From the NCBI GenBank assembly GCA_025353725.1, contig JANXOF010000061.1, positions 62,001-126,000 on the forward strand: a DNA stretch of 64,000 bases, written 5' to 3'. A program made the translations under genes and the position numbers. The stretch comes from Polyangiaceae bacterium. GTDB lineage: Bacteria; Myxococcota_A; Polyangia; Polyangiales; Polyangiaceae. Below the pieces are notes generated by a model. It did not search any database and had not been told where the DNA came from. It was given only the letters and a program-made list of their open reading frames with translations. Shown piece after piece: positions 26,606 to 34,951 of the stretch (its first letter is position 1; each line of letters begins with the position of its first letter).

Positions 26606-27679
26606 ATGCCCTCTCATTCTGAATTTGACTCGAAATTTCCCGGGCTTGTGCGTGCGGGGCGGCGCGTCGCCGCGGTGGCCGGCGTCGCCGTTCTCGTTGC
26701 GATAGCCGGTTGCTCAACGCTCACGCGTGTGGATGCGGGTCACGTGGGCATCCGCGTTCGACTCGCAGGCAGCGAGCGCGGCGTTCAGGACATGCCCGTC
26801 GTCATGGGCTGGGTGGTCTACAATCCTATTTCCGAACAGATTATCGTCTTTCCGACGAGCGTTCAGAATGTGGTGTGGACGGCAAGCGCGCACGAGGGAA
26901 AGCCTATCGACGAATCGATTACGTTCTCCTCGACCGAAGGCGTGAACATCAATGCGGATATTGGACTTTCGTTTCATATCGAGCCGCTATTGGCCCCAAA
27001 GTTGTATGGGCGATTCCGGCAAACGAACATGCTCTTGCTCGCGGATGGCTACATGCGAAACGCAGTCCGCGAGGCCTTCAGTGATGTGACCTCGAAAATG
27101 CCCGTGCAGGATATCTACGGGCCCGGAAAATCGAAAATGTTGAGCGAAGTGACCTCGAGGTGTCGAGAAATACTCGGCAAAGACGGGATCGTCATCGACC
27201 AACTCACCATCAATGGCACGCTCCGTCTGCCCCAAAACGTGGCGGATGCCATCAATCGCGCGATGGAGGCGACGCAGAACGCCATCCAGAGCGAGAATCG
27301 CGTTCGTCAAGTTCGTGCGGAGGCCGATCAAGCCATTACGCAAGCTCACGGCGGTGCCGAAGCCACGCGCGAAAAAGCTCAAGGTGAGGCGGATGCGCTG
27401 CTTATCCGTGCCCGCGCTGAGGCGCGAGCCAACGAGACCATTCGGCTTTCGGTCAGCCCGACCGTGCTTCAGTACCGTGCGTTGGAGCATTGGGACGGTA
27501 AGCTCCCGCAGTACAACGGGGGCGGCCAGATTCCGATCCTCACGATTGACGCGACAAAGCTCGCGACCGGGATGGACGAAACAACGCGCGAGCGAAAGCT
27601 CAAGGAACTCCTTGCCGAGGAGGCCAAAAGCGCGGCGCCGTCTCCTGCAGCCGTCCAGGGAGTGCCTGTAAAGCCATAG
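26606..27679 (+). CDS. SPFH/prohibitin-family lipoprotein
   Basis: 357 residues. The N-terminal hydrophobic segment ends in 'AIAGCSTL', a lipobox, so the protein may be lipid-anchored instead of spanning the membrane. The SPFH (band 7) domain covers about residues 40-230 ('VDAGHVGIRVRLAGSERG', 'YMRNAVREAFSDV', 'GIVIDQLTINGTLRLPQNVA'). A long Ala/Glu-rich helix follows ('IQSENRVRQVRAEADQAITQ', 'ATREKAQGEADALLIRARAE'), the coiled coil through which prohibitin/HflC-like proteins build rings. Such proteins organise membrane microdomains or regulate membrane proteases. No FtsH or HflK partner is encoded nearby. Confidence 0.85.
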   Translation: MPSHSEFDSKFPGLVRAGRRVAAVAGVAVLVAIAGCSTLTRVDAGHVGIRVRLAGSERGVQDMPVVMGWVVYNPISEQIIVFPTSVQNVVWTASAHEGKPIDESITFSSTEGVNINADIGLSFHIEPLLAPKLYGRFRQTNMLLLADGYMRNAVREAFSDVTSKMPVQDIYGPGKSKMLSEVTSRCREILGKDGIVIDQLTINGTLRLPQNVADAINRAMEATQNAIQSENRVRQVRAEADQAITQAHGGAEATREKAQGEADALLIRARAEARANETIRLSVSPTVLQYRALEHWDGKLPQYNGGGQIPILTIDATKLATGMDETTRERKLKELLAEEAKSAAPSPAAVQGVPVKP

Positions 27680-27735
27680 AGATCGCGCGTGGCGTCATCG
27701 TCATGCACTTCTGCTGAGCCACGGTCCGCTCACGA

Positions 27736-29316
27736 ATGATACGAATGGCGACCATGAGCCGATTTCGCACAGCCTGGGGTTCGCCTTTGCTCGGATCCCT
27801 CCTTGTTTTCGTCGCGGGGGTGTCGGCCCTCAACAGTCTCGCGTGTTCGAAGTCCGATTCCGTACCCACGCCCGCTTCCTCCGCGTCGCCGCTGGGGTCT
27901 GCGGCGCCGTCTGCGCCTCGCAGCGTTACGATTCTCGTGACCGCGAACGAAAATGGCTATCTTTCGCGCAGTCCTGACGCGTCGGTAGGCGGAGCGGCTG
28001 AACTCCTCGGGCAATGGGTTGCCAAGGAGCACCACTGCGCGGGACAGCTGGGTGAGGGCGGGGGCTCCGCGTGTCCGAACGGCACGACGCTCGTTCTCTC
28101 CGCGGGAGACCATTGGGGCGGCCCCGCGCTCTCCGCGTACTTCGAAGGTATTCCCACCGCGCAAGCCATGGCGCGCATGGGCTACGCCGCCTCTGCCTTT
28201 GGCAATCACGAGTTCGACCTCACGCGCGAGGGATTTCTCAAGGCGCAGACGGCGGGCGGCTTTCCGCACCTTGCGGCTAATGCTTCCGTCAGTGCCGCGC
28301 TCGAACCTGGCGTTTCACTTCCTGCCGTCAAGGTGTTCGAGCGCGCCGGACTCAAAGTCGGCGTCATCGGCCTCGCAAGCAAGAAGACGAAGTCGTCGGT
28401 CATGGCTGGCCGCGTCGACGGGATAGACATTGTCGATTACGAAAAAGGTATTCAAGACGGCTGGTCAAAATTAATTGCCGCGCCCGTCGATGCTGTCGTT
28501 GTTCTCGCCCACGAGTGTCCAGAGGCGCTGGCCGCAGCGGTCGAGCGTCACCCGGAGTGGAAGATTGCGCTCGTCGCGGGTGCCTGCCGTACGCCGAGTC
28601 TGACGACCAAGCAGACGACGACGTTCGCGTCCGCAGGCGAACACTTCGACGGCTACCTTCGCGCAGAGCTTTCGGTCGACACTTCCAAGCCGCTGGCGGC
28701 GCGTGTCGTGACCGTCCGTGCGGAGCACATTAAGGTGGCCGCAGCCTCGATTCCCGATGCCGAACTCGCAAAGGCGATAGGCGGCTGGCAGCAAAAGCTC
28801 GACGCGGCGCTCGGCGAGGAGGTCGGAGTCTCCGCTACTGGCCTTACACAGGAATCGGCGCAGATGAGGACGTGGATAACCACCTCCCTTCGCGAGATCA
28901 CAAAAGTCGATGTTGCCGTTGCCAACAAGAAGGGAATTCGGCAGTCCTTGCCCAAAGGAAAGCTCACGAAAAGCGCCGTTTACTCAGTCGTTCCCTACGA
29001 AAACTCGGTGTTGCTCCTTGCGCTCAAAGGTAGCGACTTGGCGACGGTGCTCGCACGCCCCGAGGCCATCGTGTCGGGCTTCGTCGCCTCCGCAAACGGC
29101 ACGTTCAAAGATGTCGCCGGGAAGCCTCTCGACCCCGCGAAGACCTATTCGGTCGCAACGCTCGATTATCTGTATTTCGGCGGTGATGGGTTCGACTTGG
29201 AGCGCCTGGACCCCGATCCGAAAGAGACGGGAATGCTTTGGCAAACGGCGATTATCGATTGGACCAAGTCGAAAAAATCGACGGCGTCCAAACCGATCGA
29301 ATCGCTGCTCAAATAG
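27736..29316 (+). CDS. 5'-nucleotidase (UshA)-like lipoprotein with degenerate metal site
   Basis: 526 residues; ATGs at 27736, 27745 and 27754 are all possible starts. A signal with lipobox ('NSLACSKS') predicts a lipoprotein. The metallophosphatase domain keeps the GD motif ('LVLSAGDHWGG'), the 'AFGNHEFDL' motif and 'VVLAHECPEA', but the first metal motif, normally N-D-x-H-G, reads 'TANENGYL', and the G-H-x-H/Q motif reads 'VAGACRTP'. Thus several canonical metal ligands (first Asp and His, both late His/Gln) are gone. The C-terminal 5'-nucleotidase domain is well kept ('SVVPYENSVLLLALKGSDL', 'YLYFGGDGFD'). It may be catalytically dead, perhaps a binding protein. The spacing of 56 bp after the SPFH gene allows co-transcription. 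Confidence 0.8.
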   Translation: MIRMATMSRFRTAWGSPLLGSLLVFVAGVSALNSLACSKSDSVPTPASSASPLGSAAPSAPRSVTILVTANENGYLSRSPDASVGGAAELLGQWVAKEHHCAGQLGEGGGSACPNGTTLVLSAGDHWGGPALSAYFEGIPTAQAMARMGYAASAFGNHEFDLTREGFLKAQTAGGFPHLAANASVSAALEPGVSLPAVKVFERAGLKVGVIGLASKKTKSSVMAGRVDGIDIVDYEKGIQDGWSKLIAAPVDAVVVLAHECPEALAAAVERHPEWKIALVAGACRTPSLTTKQTTTFASAGEHFDGYLRAELSVDTSKPLAARVVTVRAEHIKVAAASIPDAELAKAIGGWQQKLDAALGEEVGVSATGLTQESAQMRTWITTSLREITKVDVAVANKKGIRQSLPKGKLTKSAVYSVVPYENSVLLLALKGSDLATVLARPEAIVSGFVASANGTFKDVAGKPLDPAKTYSVATLDYLYFGGDGFDLERLDPDPKETGMLWQTAIIDWTKSKKSTASKPIESLLK

Positions 29317-29452
29317 CGTTCGCGTGCGCGCCGCCCCATCCGCGTAGTATCGCGCGGTGGGACGGAAAGATTGACTTGCGCCCCCGGAAGTTTTTCTCGC
29401 GTTGTGGTTCGTGCTCAAGCCTTCATGCTCTCGTCCACGAAGGACGGGTACC

Positions 29453-29626
29453 ATGACTAAGTTTTATTCAGTTTTCGCGCTCCTTGCATGCTTGTGCGGA
29501 GCGGCTTGTGCGGTCGAGGCGAACGATGACTCGAGCGCCTCGGCAGAGTCGTCACTTTCGGTTTGCAAAGCCGACGACCCCACCGGGTTCGGAGATAAGT
29601 ATTGGTGCAAATGGGTCGGACTTTAG
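29453..29626 (+). CDS. Small cysteine-containing lipoprotein
   Basis: 57 residues from the ATG at 29453, with AAGGA about 8 bp upstream. The first 19 residues are a lipoprotein signal ('VFALLACLCGAAC'), leaving a mature peptide of about 39 residues that is acidic and Ser-rich, then has two cysteines near the end ('SVCKADDPTGFGDKYWCKW'). The pair could form a disulfide loop. It converges with a minus-strand outer-membrane barrel gene 59 bp away. The short length and lack of a recognised family limit confidence, but a signal, a ribosome-binding site and a sensible stop all agree. Confidence 0.55.
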   Translation: MTKFYSVFALLACLCGAACAVEANDDSSASAESSLSVCKADDPTGFGDKYWCKWVGL

Positions 29627-29685
29627 TGTTTCGAATCGCGTGCGGCTTCGTCGCACCGACGTTGGTCGCGGAAACCGAACGTTTG

Positions 29686-30423
29686 TCAAAATCTCATTCC
29701 TGCGGATCCGAACACACCGAAGGAAGAGCCTTGGTCGAAGTTCAACACGAGCCTGGCATCGCCACCGACGAATACACTCGACTTAGGAATGTCATACGTG
29801 ACCGCGCAGCCCGGATAAATAGCGGGCGAGCTGCCGGTGCTACTGACTTCGTTGCCGGCAATGGTGCTACTGATCCTGGAAAAGACCACTGCAATTCCTC
29901 CGTACGGTCGGAATGCGAGTCGTCCGAAACGGATGTCAACCCCAGCTTCAAGCGAAGGGTAATATGCGCTTGACGAGATCTTGGTGTTGTAAAACTCCGT
30001 CGAGAGTCCGCTGTGATACATAAAGCCAGCTCCAAGATAGACATGCGAAGGTAAAGTGTATCCTGCGCGTATACCTGCGCCGAAACGCAATCCGCCTGAA
30101 GCAACGCCCAAGAGGGGCGCCACGCTTACCGGTCGCGCCGCGGCATCCGCGATGGCTGCGACCGTGTCGGCCTCGCTTGCGCGGTCAACGTAAGCTTGTC
30201 CTGTCGCAGTGGCCGGCGCGCTCGGCTCGGCGGCCGAGGGCGCGAGGGAGAAAAGTGACGCTTCGGTGTTACGGGCCGGCGTGGGCTGCCCGAGTGACCT
30301 AGGCGTCTCCGGGGAGGATACCGCGGCTGAATTGCCCTTGGTGGCTCTCGGCTGTTTAGCCGACGCGGTGCCAGTCAGAGCGAGGAACGATAGAAAAAGA
30401 GCGGCGGTAGAAAAAGAGCGCAT
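29686..30423 (-). CDS. Outer-membrane beta-barrel protein
   Basis: 245 residues from the ATG at 30423, supported by a GAGGAG ribosome-binding site 8 bp upstream and by the signal peptide it creates ('AALFLSFLALTGTASA'). A disordered Pro/Ala/Ser region (about 22-100) precedes a barrel-like domain with alternating strands: 'GGLRFGAGIRAGYTLPSHVY', 'YYPSLEAGVDIRFGRLAFRP', 'SSVFVGGDARLVLNFD', ending in 'FGVFGSAGMRF', whose terminal Phe is the usual barrel-assembly signal. Function is unknown; it resembles the other barrel gene at 39.5 kb in general plan, not demonstrably in sequence. Confidence 0.75.
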   Translation of the reverse strand: MRSFSTAALFLSFLALTGTASAKQPRATKGNSAAVSSPETPRSLGQPTPARNTEASLFSLAPSAAEPSAPATATGQAYVDRASEADTVAAIADAAARPVSVAPLLGVASGGLRFGAGIRAGYTLPSHVYLGAGFMYHSGLSTEFYNTKISSSAYYPSLEAGVDIRFGRLAFRPYGGIAVVFSRISSTIAGNEVSSTGSSPAIYPGCAVTYDIPKSSVFVGGDARLVLNFDQGSSFGVFGSAGMRF

Positions 30424-30742
30424 GAGAAAATCTCCTCGGTGACGGACGGTGAAAGTTAGAACGGCGAGGCGCGGCAAGGTGCGCGGCTAACCTCAACATT
30501 TTCCCTGTCGTCAACACTTGACGGAGGTTGCGCTAAATCGGTGAGAGTACAGAGATGGGCACTCGGTTGGCGCAGCAAAGGCGCGGGAGACCCGGTCACC
30601 GAGCCTAAAAGCCGTGTCGTAGAGAAGGCCTTTGAAAAGTAAGGTTTTACGCCGATTTCGCGAGCCGCAGACCGACGGAGACTCGGCTCTGCAAGCTCGA
30701 GTCTGTCTCCCTTACAAGGGCTATAGGGAATTCACGCTTGCT
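30424..30742. other. Intergenic region upstream of the barrel gene
   Basis: 319 bp without a supported gene. It includes the barrel gene's GAGGAG site (near 30435) and an imperfect hairpin with 7 bp arms (AGACTCG at 30679-30685, CGAGTCT at 30698-30704) just downstream of the next minus-strand gene. The hairpin has no T-run, so it is at most a weak or Rho-assisted terminator. Confidence 0.4.
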
Positions 30743-31396
30743 TCAGAAAGTGGAGCCGTACGAAACGAATGGACCCCCAGCCAAGGTGCCGACACGAATC
30801 CGCTCGATCTCGAGCTTCGCGGCCCAGGTGCTTGGGGGAACGAGGTAGGGAAAAATCGAGCCCGCGAGGCCGCTCCCCATCGCAATAAAAATGCGTGCGC
30901 TCCGTTCTGGAACGGGCCAATGATTGGGCACCGGACCAAGGAACGCGTAGTCAAGCACGGGCGCCGTAATCGTCGCGAGAAGCGAGATCGCAATGGCCAG
31001 CGGCCACGGCGAACGAACGTTCCCCTCAGGCGGAGCGCCGTACGCCCAGAGAGGGTCGCACGTTGGAAGCGAAAGGTAGCCGCCGCTCAGCAGAGCTCCC
31101 CAAAAAAGTCCGATAGCCGCCGGCCCGATCAGACGAAATCCAGGGGTCTCGCTCTGCTTGAGTAACCCGAGGCTCAGGTACTCGCTCCCCGCTACCCCAA
31201 GAGCCATGGCTCCAGCGTACTGCCAATCGAACACGGCTCCGCGTGCACAAAGCTCAATCTCCCGAGGTTGCCGCGGCCGGAGATCCGTCGCGGCATAGAC
31301 GTAGAGTCGCGCGTCGCCTGTGCGCGCTTCCACGGCGGCTTGCTCAGCAGGCACGACGTGCGCGGGACTCGGTTTAGGAGGCGGCAACCCGTCCAA
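30743..31396 (-). CDS. Hypothetical multi-helix membrane protein
   Basis: 217 residues from a TTG at 31396; no ATG is available upstream in frame, so the start is uncertain. The first 55 residues are polar ('EARTGDARLYVYAATDLRPR'). Four hydrophobic segments follow: 'YAGAMALGVAGSEYLSLGLL', 'LIGPAAIGLFWGALLSGGYL', 'WPLAIAISLLATITAPVLDY' and 'FIAMGSGLAGSIFPYLV'. This suggests a polytopic inner-membrane protein. I recognise no family. A competing plus-strand frame in the same DNA has a much less natural composition. The gene is divergent from the phosphomannomutase operon, with 57 bp between the two starts. Confidence 0.6.
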   Translation of the reverse strand: MDGLPPPKPSPAHVVPAEQAAVEARTGDARLYVYAATDLRPRQPREIELCARGAVFDWQYAGAMALGVAGSEYLSLGLLKQSETPGFRLIGPAAIGLFWGALLSGGYLSLPTCDPLWAYGAPPEGNVRSPWPLAIAISLLATITAPVLDYAFLGPVPNHWPVPERSARIFIAMGSGLAGSIFPYLVPPSTWAAKLEIERIRVGTLAGGPFVSYGSTF

Positions 31397-31453
31397 AGTC
31401 TAAAGACGCTACCACGGCTTTACGCGGGTGGGAAAACCGGCAAGGCTGTTTTC

Positions 31454-32863
31454 ATGAGCGTCCCGGCCCACATCTTTCGTGAATACGACATCCGCGGCGT
31501 CGCTGACCGCGACCTCGGAGATGACCTGGCGGAGGGCATCGGCCATGCCCTTGGAGAGATGCTTGCGGTCTCGTCAGGCGACGCACGCCGGCCGCCGCGT
31601 CTTGCAGTGGGTCGAGACTGTCGTGTATCGAGTGATAGGCTGCACGCGGCGCTGCTACGGGGCCTAGCGAAGGCGGGCGTGCACGTCGTAGACATTGGGG
31701 TAGGCCCTACGCCGCTTCTCTACTTCGCCGTTTACGATCTCGGCACCGACGGGGGCATCCAGATCACGGGAAGCCATAACGCCGGCGACGAAAACGGATT
31801 CAAGATCATGCGCGGCAAGGCGAGCTTCTACGGCGCCGAAATTCAAGCGTTGCGGGCGAAAATCGTCGCGAAAGACTACGGCGCGGACGCGTCGGCGAAG
31901 AGCCGAGTCGAACACGTCGACGTGCAAGACGCCTACGTCGCCCAGATGAAAGAACGCTTCGACTTCCGCGGGTCGAGCTTGGTGTTCACACTCGATGCTG
32001 GCAACGGGGCGGGCGGTCCGCTTGGCCTCCGCACGATGCGAGCGCTCGGGTTGTCCCCCGACCCCCTCTTTTGCGAGATGGACGGTAGGTTTCCAAACCA
32101 CCATCCCGATCCGACCGTGGAAGCGAATCTGGAAGCGCTGGTGGCACGCGTCGTGGAGACGAACGCGTGCGTCGGTCTAGCGTATGACGGCGATGCCGAC
32201 CGCCTCGGCGCCGTCGACGCGAAGGGCAACGTAATCTGGGGCGATAAGCTCATGATCCTTTTTTCGCGCGCGCTCCTCAAAGAAAAGCCAGGAGCGACGA
32301 TTCTCGGCGAGGTCAAGTGTTCGCAAACGCTTTATGACGACATCGCAAAGCACGGTGGCAAGCCCGTCGTTTGGAAAACCGGTCACTCGCTTATTAAAAC
32401 CAAGATGAAGGAGACCGGCGCACTCCTCGCCGGCGAGATGAGCGGTCATCTCTTTTTCGCCGATCGTTACTTTGGTTACGATGACGCGATTTATGGAGGT
32501 CTTCGCCTCCTCGAGATACTCGCGAAGGACCCGCGTTCGCTGGAGGAGATGTTGTCGGACGTCCCGAAGACGTCGTCGACGCCGGAGCTACGGGTCGACT
32601 GTCCCGACGCCATTAAGTTCCAGGTCGTCGCCGCCGTAACGCGTCGCTACAAGGAGAAGGGGAACGCTGTTCTCGATATCGACGGAGCGCGCATCACGTT
32701 CGCGAGCGAGAGCGCTGCGCCTACCTGGGGGCTCGTGCGCGCCTCGAACACAGGACCTATTCTCGTGATGCGCTTTGAGGCTGGCACGGAGTCTGAACTC
32801 GAGACCATCAGGCGCGAGGTCGAAGGCGTCGTAGCCGAGGAACGCGCCAAGCTCACGGGCTAG
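31454..32863 (+). CDS. algC: Phosphomannomutase/phosphoglucomutase (AlgC type)
   Basis: 469 residues from the ATG at 31454. All four alpha-D-phosphohexomutase motifs are present: the phosphoserine loop 'QITGSHNAGDENGFKI', the metal loop 'YDGDADRLG', the sugar-binding 'GEMSGHLFF' and the phosphate-binding 'RASNTGPILVMRF' at the C-terminus. The N-terminus 'IFREYDIRGVADRDL' is typical of the bifunctional PMM/PGM family. The enzyme interconverts mannose or glucose 1- and 6-phosphates and so supplies GDP-mannose and UDP-glucose routes to lipopolysaccharide and exopolysaccharide. It heads a plus-strand operon of six tightly spaced genes; prmC begins 13 bp after its stop. The symbol follows the family; the preferred sugar is not known. 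Confidence 0.92.
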   Translation: MSVPAHIFREYDIRGVADRDLGDDLAEGIGHALGEMLAVSSGDARRPPRLAVGRDCRVSSDRLHAALLRGLAKAGVHVVDIGVGPTPLLYFAVYDLGTDGGIQITGSHNAGDENGFKIMRGKASFYGAEIQALRAKIVAKDYGADASAKSRVEHVDVQDAYVAQMKERFDFRGSSLVFTLDAGNGAGGPLGLRTMRALGLSPDPLFCEMDGRFPNHHPDPTVEANLEALVARVVETNACVGLAYDGDADRLGAVDAKGNVIWGDKLMILFSRALLKEKPGATILGEVKCSQTLYDDIAKHGGKPVVWKTGHSLIKTKMKETGALLAGEMSGHLFFADRYFGYDDAIYGGLRLLEILAKDPRSLEEMLSDVPKTSSTPELRVDCPDAIKFQVVAAVTRRYKEKGNAVLDIDGARITFASESAAPTWGLVRASNTGPILVMRFEAGTESELETIRREVEGVVAEERAKLTG

Positions 32864-32876
32864 CTCGTCAGTTTAG

Positions 32877-33758
32877 ATGGCAAGCGACGAGCCACGAAGC
32901 GCGACGAAGAGCTGGACCATCGGCTCGCTCGTGAAATGGGCGTCCGACGACTTCCGCGCGCGGGGTATCGAGAGCCCGCGTCTCGACGCCGAGTTGCTCG
33001 TCGCGCACGCGCTCAAGATCGACCGCATGCGCGTCTTTCTCGACGCCCAACGTCCACTTTCGGGCGCGGAGCTCGTGATGCTACGCGAGTTGGTGAAGCG
33101 GCGTCGCTCGTTCGAGCCTATCGCGTACCTCCGAGGTGAGCGCGAGTTCTATGGCCTCACGTTCCGGGTCGACAAGCGCGTCCTAGTTCCGCGTCCCGAC
33201 ACCGAGACGCTCGTCGAAGCGGCGCTCGCGCGGAGTGCCCACGTCTCGATGTCGATGCGCCAACTCGACTTGTGTACAGGGTCTGGGTGCGTCGCTATCG
33301 CGATGGCGCGTCAGCGCGTGACGTCGCACGTGGTGGCCTCCGACGTCAGCCTCGACGCCCTCGCCGTTGCTCGGGAGAATGCGATGCGCCTCGGCGCCTA
33401 CAACGTTGCGTTCGTCGCGTCAGACCTCTTCGCCGAACTTGGCACGAAGCGCTTCGACGTCATCACCGCGAACCCCCCGTACGTCGCGACGTCGGACTTG
33501 GCGACGCTGATGCCGGACGTTCGCGACCATGAGCCACACCTTGCGCTTGACGGCGGGGCCGACGGTCTCACGCTCGTTCGCCGAATTGTCGAGCAAGGCC
33601 CCACGCATTTAGCCCCCGCGGGCTTACTCGCCATGGAGATTGGCGCAGGGGAGGCTGCAGCGACCGTCGCTCTTTTCGAAGCACGAGGGTTTCGTGAGGT
33701 GCGCGTACACCTCGATCTCGCGCGGATCGAGCGCGTTGTCAGCGGCGTTTTCGAGTGA
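32877..33758 (+). CDS. prmC: Release-factor glutamine methyltransferase PrmC
   Basis: 293 residues. An N-terminal helical domain ('LVKWASDDFRARGIESPRLD', 'EPIAYLRGEREFYGLTFRVD') is followed by a Rossmann-fold methyltransferase domain. The catalytic 'NPPYVATSD' (N-P-P-Y) motif and the SAM-binding 'LDLCTGSGCVAIAMA' are clear, as are 'VLVPRPDTETLVE' and 'DVRDHEPHLALDGGADGL', all diagnostic of PrmC/HemK. It methylates the GGQ glutamine of peptide-release factors RF1 and RF2 in the cytoplasm. The downstream gene starts within its stop codon. prfA, its usual neighbour, is not in the window. Confidence 0.93.
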   Translation: MASDEPRSATKSWTIGSLVKWASDDFRARGIESPRLDAELLVAHALKIDRMRVFLDAQRPLSGAELVMLRELVKRRRSFEPIAYLRGEREFYGLTFRVDKRVLVPRPDTETLVEAALARSAHVSMSMRQLDLCTGSGCVAIAMARQRVTSHVVASDVSLDALAVARENAMRLGAYNVAFVASDLFAELGTKRFDVITANPPYVATSDLATLMPDVRDHEPHLALDGGADGLTLVRRIVEQGPTHLAPAGLLAMEIGAGEAAATVALFEARGFREVRVHLDLARIERVVSGVFE

Positions 33759-34951
33759 GTTGTCGCGCGTGGTCCGTCGTCGCGGTGGCCTTGGCCGTCG
33801 CCCTCCGTATGTCGCCGAACGAGGCCTTGGCGCAGGCGCGCGCACCTGCTCGTGCGCCTGGGGGCGCGGCGCGGGGAGCCGATGGTCTCGCGCGCGCTCG
33901 TGTGCTCGATAGGGAGGCCGCAAAAGCGTATGCCGAGGGCCGTTACAACGACGCCATTCGCTACTTTGAAGAGTCCTATCGCCTGGGCGGTCCGCCTTTC
34001 GAGCTTTGGAACATCGCCAAGTGCCATGTGCGTCTCGACCAACTCGAACAAGCCGCCGATGTACTCGAACGCTACCTCGGAACACCCGCCCTCCCCGAGG
34101 AAGACCGGGCTGAGGCTACGCAGCAGCTCGACGCGATTCGCAAGAAGCCGAGCGTAGTGACGATCGCTACGCAGCCTTCGGGCGCCACCGTTACTCTCGA
34201 CGGCCGCGTCCGTGCTTCGAGTGCGAAGACTCCTGCGTCGCTTCTCGTGAGTCCAGGAGCGCACACGGTGCTTTTGACCTATCCGACCTACGTGCCGCAA
34301 ACGAAGTCGTTTGATGCCTCTTACGGGCGCGCAATTCTTCTCGACGTTGCGTTGCGGGAGGAGAGCCAACGCGAAAGCACGCTGCTTACACTTGGTGGCG
34401 ACGTAGGCGTGATGATTCCAAAGCTCGGAAGCGTCGGCGGGAACGTGCATCCCACGCTCGTCGTGAGCGGAAGCTACCGGTTCGCGAGGCTTGGGCCCAC
34501 GACGTTTAGAGCGGGCGCGATGGTCATGCTTACAGGCGATTCCTGGGACAATACGGTGGGCTCCACCAACGTAGCGGCGCCGTGCGGTAAGCTTGACTCT
34601 CCGCGCTCGGCGACGGCGCTCTCGGCCTTCGCAACGGGGAGCGCGGGGTGGGAGCTTTTCCCGCGCTTAAGCGTGCAAGCCCTCATGGGCCTCGGCGTGG
34701 CAGGGTACCTTGCAGGCGACTTGGGTGGCGACGTTTTCGTGCCCGCTTGCAGCCCTTCGCCGGGGGCGCGACCCGACTTGATGGTCGGCGGACGCATCGA
34801 CTACGCGCTCACGCCCATGGTGCACCTGTCTGTGCTCCCGCTCGTGCTTCAGGTGCAACCTTCGTTTGCCGGAACCCGAAGTGCACCCGTCGATGCGAGC
34901 GGAGTGTGGATGCGCGCGACAATCGCCCTTGGCGCTGGAATTGACCTATGA
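33755..34951 (+). CDS. TPR-PEGA protein with predicted C-terminal barrel
   Basis: 398 residues from a GTG overlapping the prmC stop. A signal peptide ('AVALRMSPNEALAQ') leads to about two TPR units ('AAKAYAEGRYNDAIRYFEES', 'LWNIAKCHVRLDQLEQAADV'), a PEGA-like domain ('ATQPSGATVTLDGRVRASS', 'LVSPGAHTVLLTYPTY', about 135-205), and a beta-rich C-terminal half of about 190 residues ('TLLTLGGDVGVMIPK', 'LVVSGSYRFARL', 'MRATIALGAGIDL') that looks like an outer-membrane barrel. The combination is common in myxobacteria. The PEGA-like module may bind surface polymer or partner proteins. The HAD gene starts within its stop codon. Confidence 0.75.
   Translation: MSCRAWSVVAVALAVALRMSPNEALAQARAPARAPGGAARGADGLARARVLDREAAKAYAEGRYNDAIRYFEESYRLGGPPFELWNIAKCHVRLDQLEQAADVLERYLGTPALPEEDRAEATQQLDAIRKKPSVVTIATQPSGATVTLDGRVRASSAKTPASLLVSPGAHTVLLTYPTYVPQTKSFDASYGRAILLDVALREESQRESTLLTLGGDVGVMIPKLGSVGGNVHPTLVVSGSYRFARLGPTTFRAGAMVMLTGDSWDNTVGSTNVAAPCGKLDSPRSATALSAFATGSAGWELFPRLSVQALMGLGVAGYLAGDLGGDVFVPACSPSPGARPDLMVGGRIDYALTPMVHLSVLPLVLQVQPSFAGTRSAPVDASGVWMRATIALGAGIDL

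Noticed and set aside
30632-31165. 177-residue plus-strand frame
   Set aside because: It is rich in Arg and lacks any motif, while the minus strand codes a plausible four-helix membrane protein.
33398-34450. 350-residue antisense frame across prmC and the TPR-PEGA gene
   Set aside because: Spans two well-supported sense genes and shows no domain.
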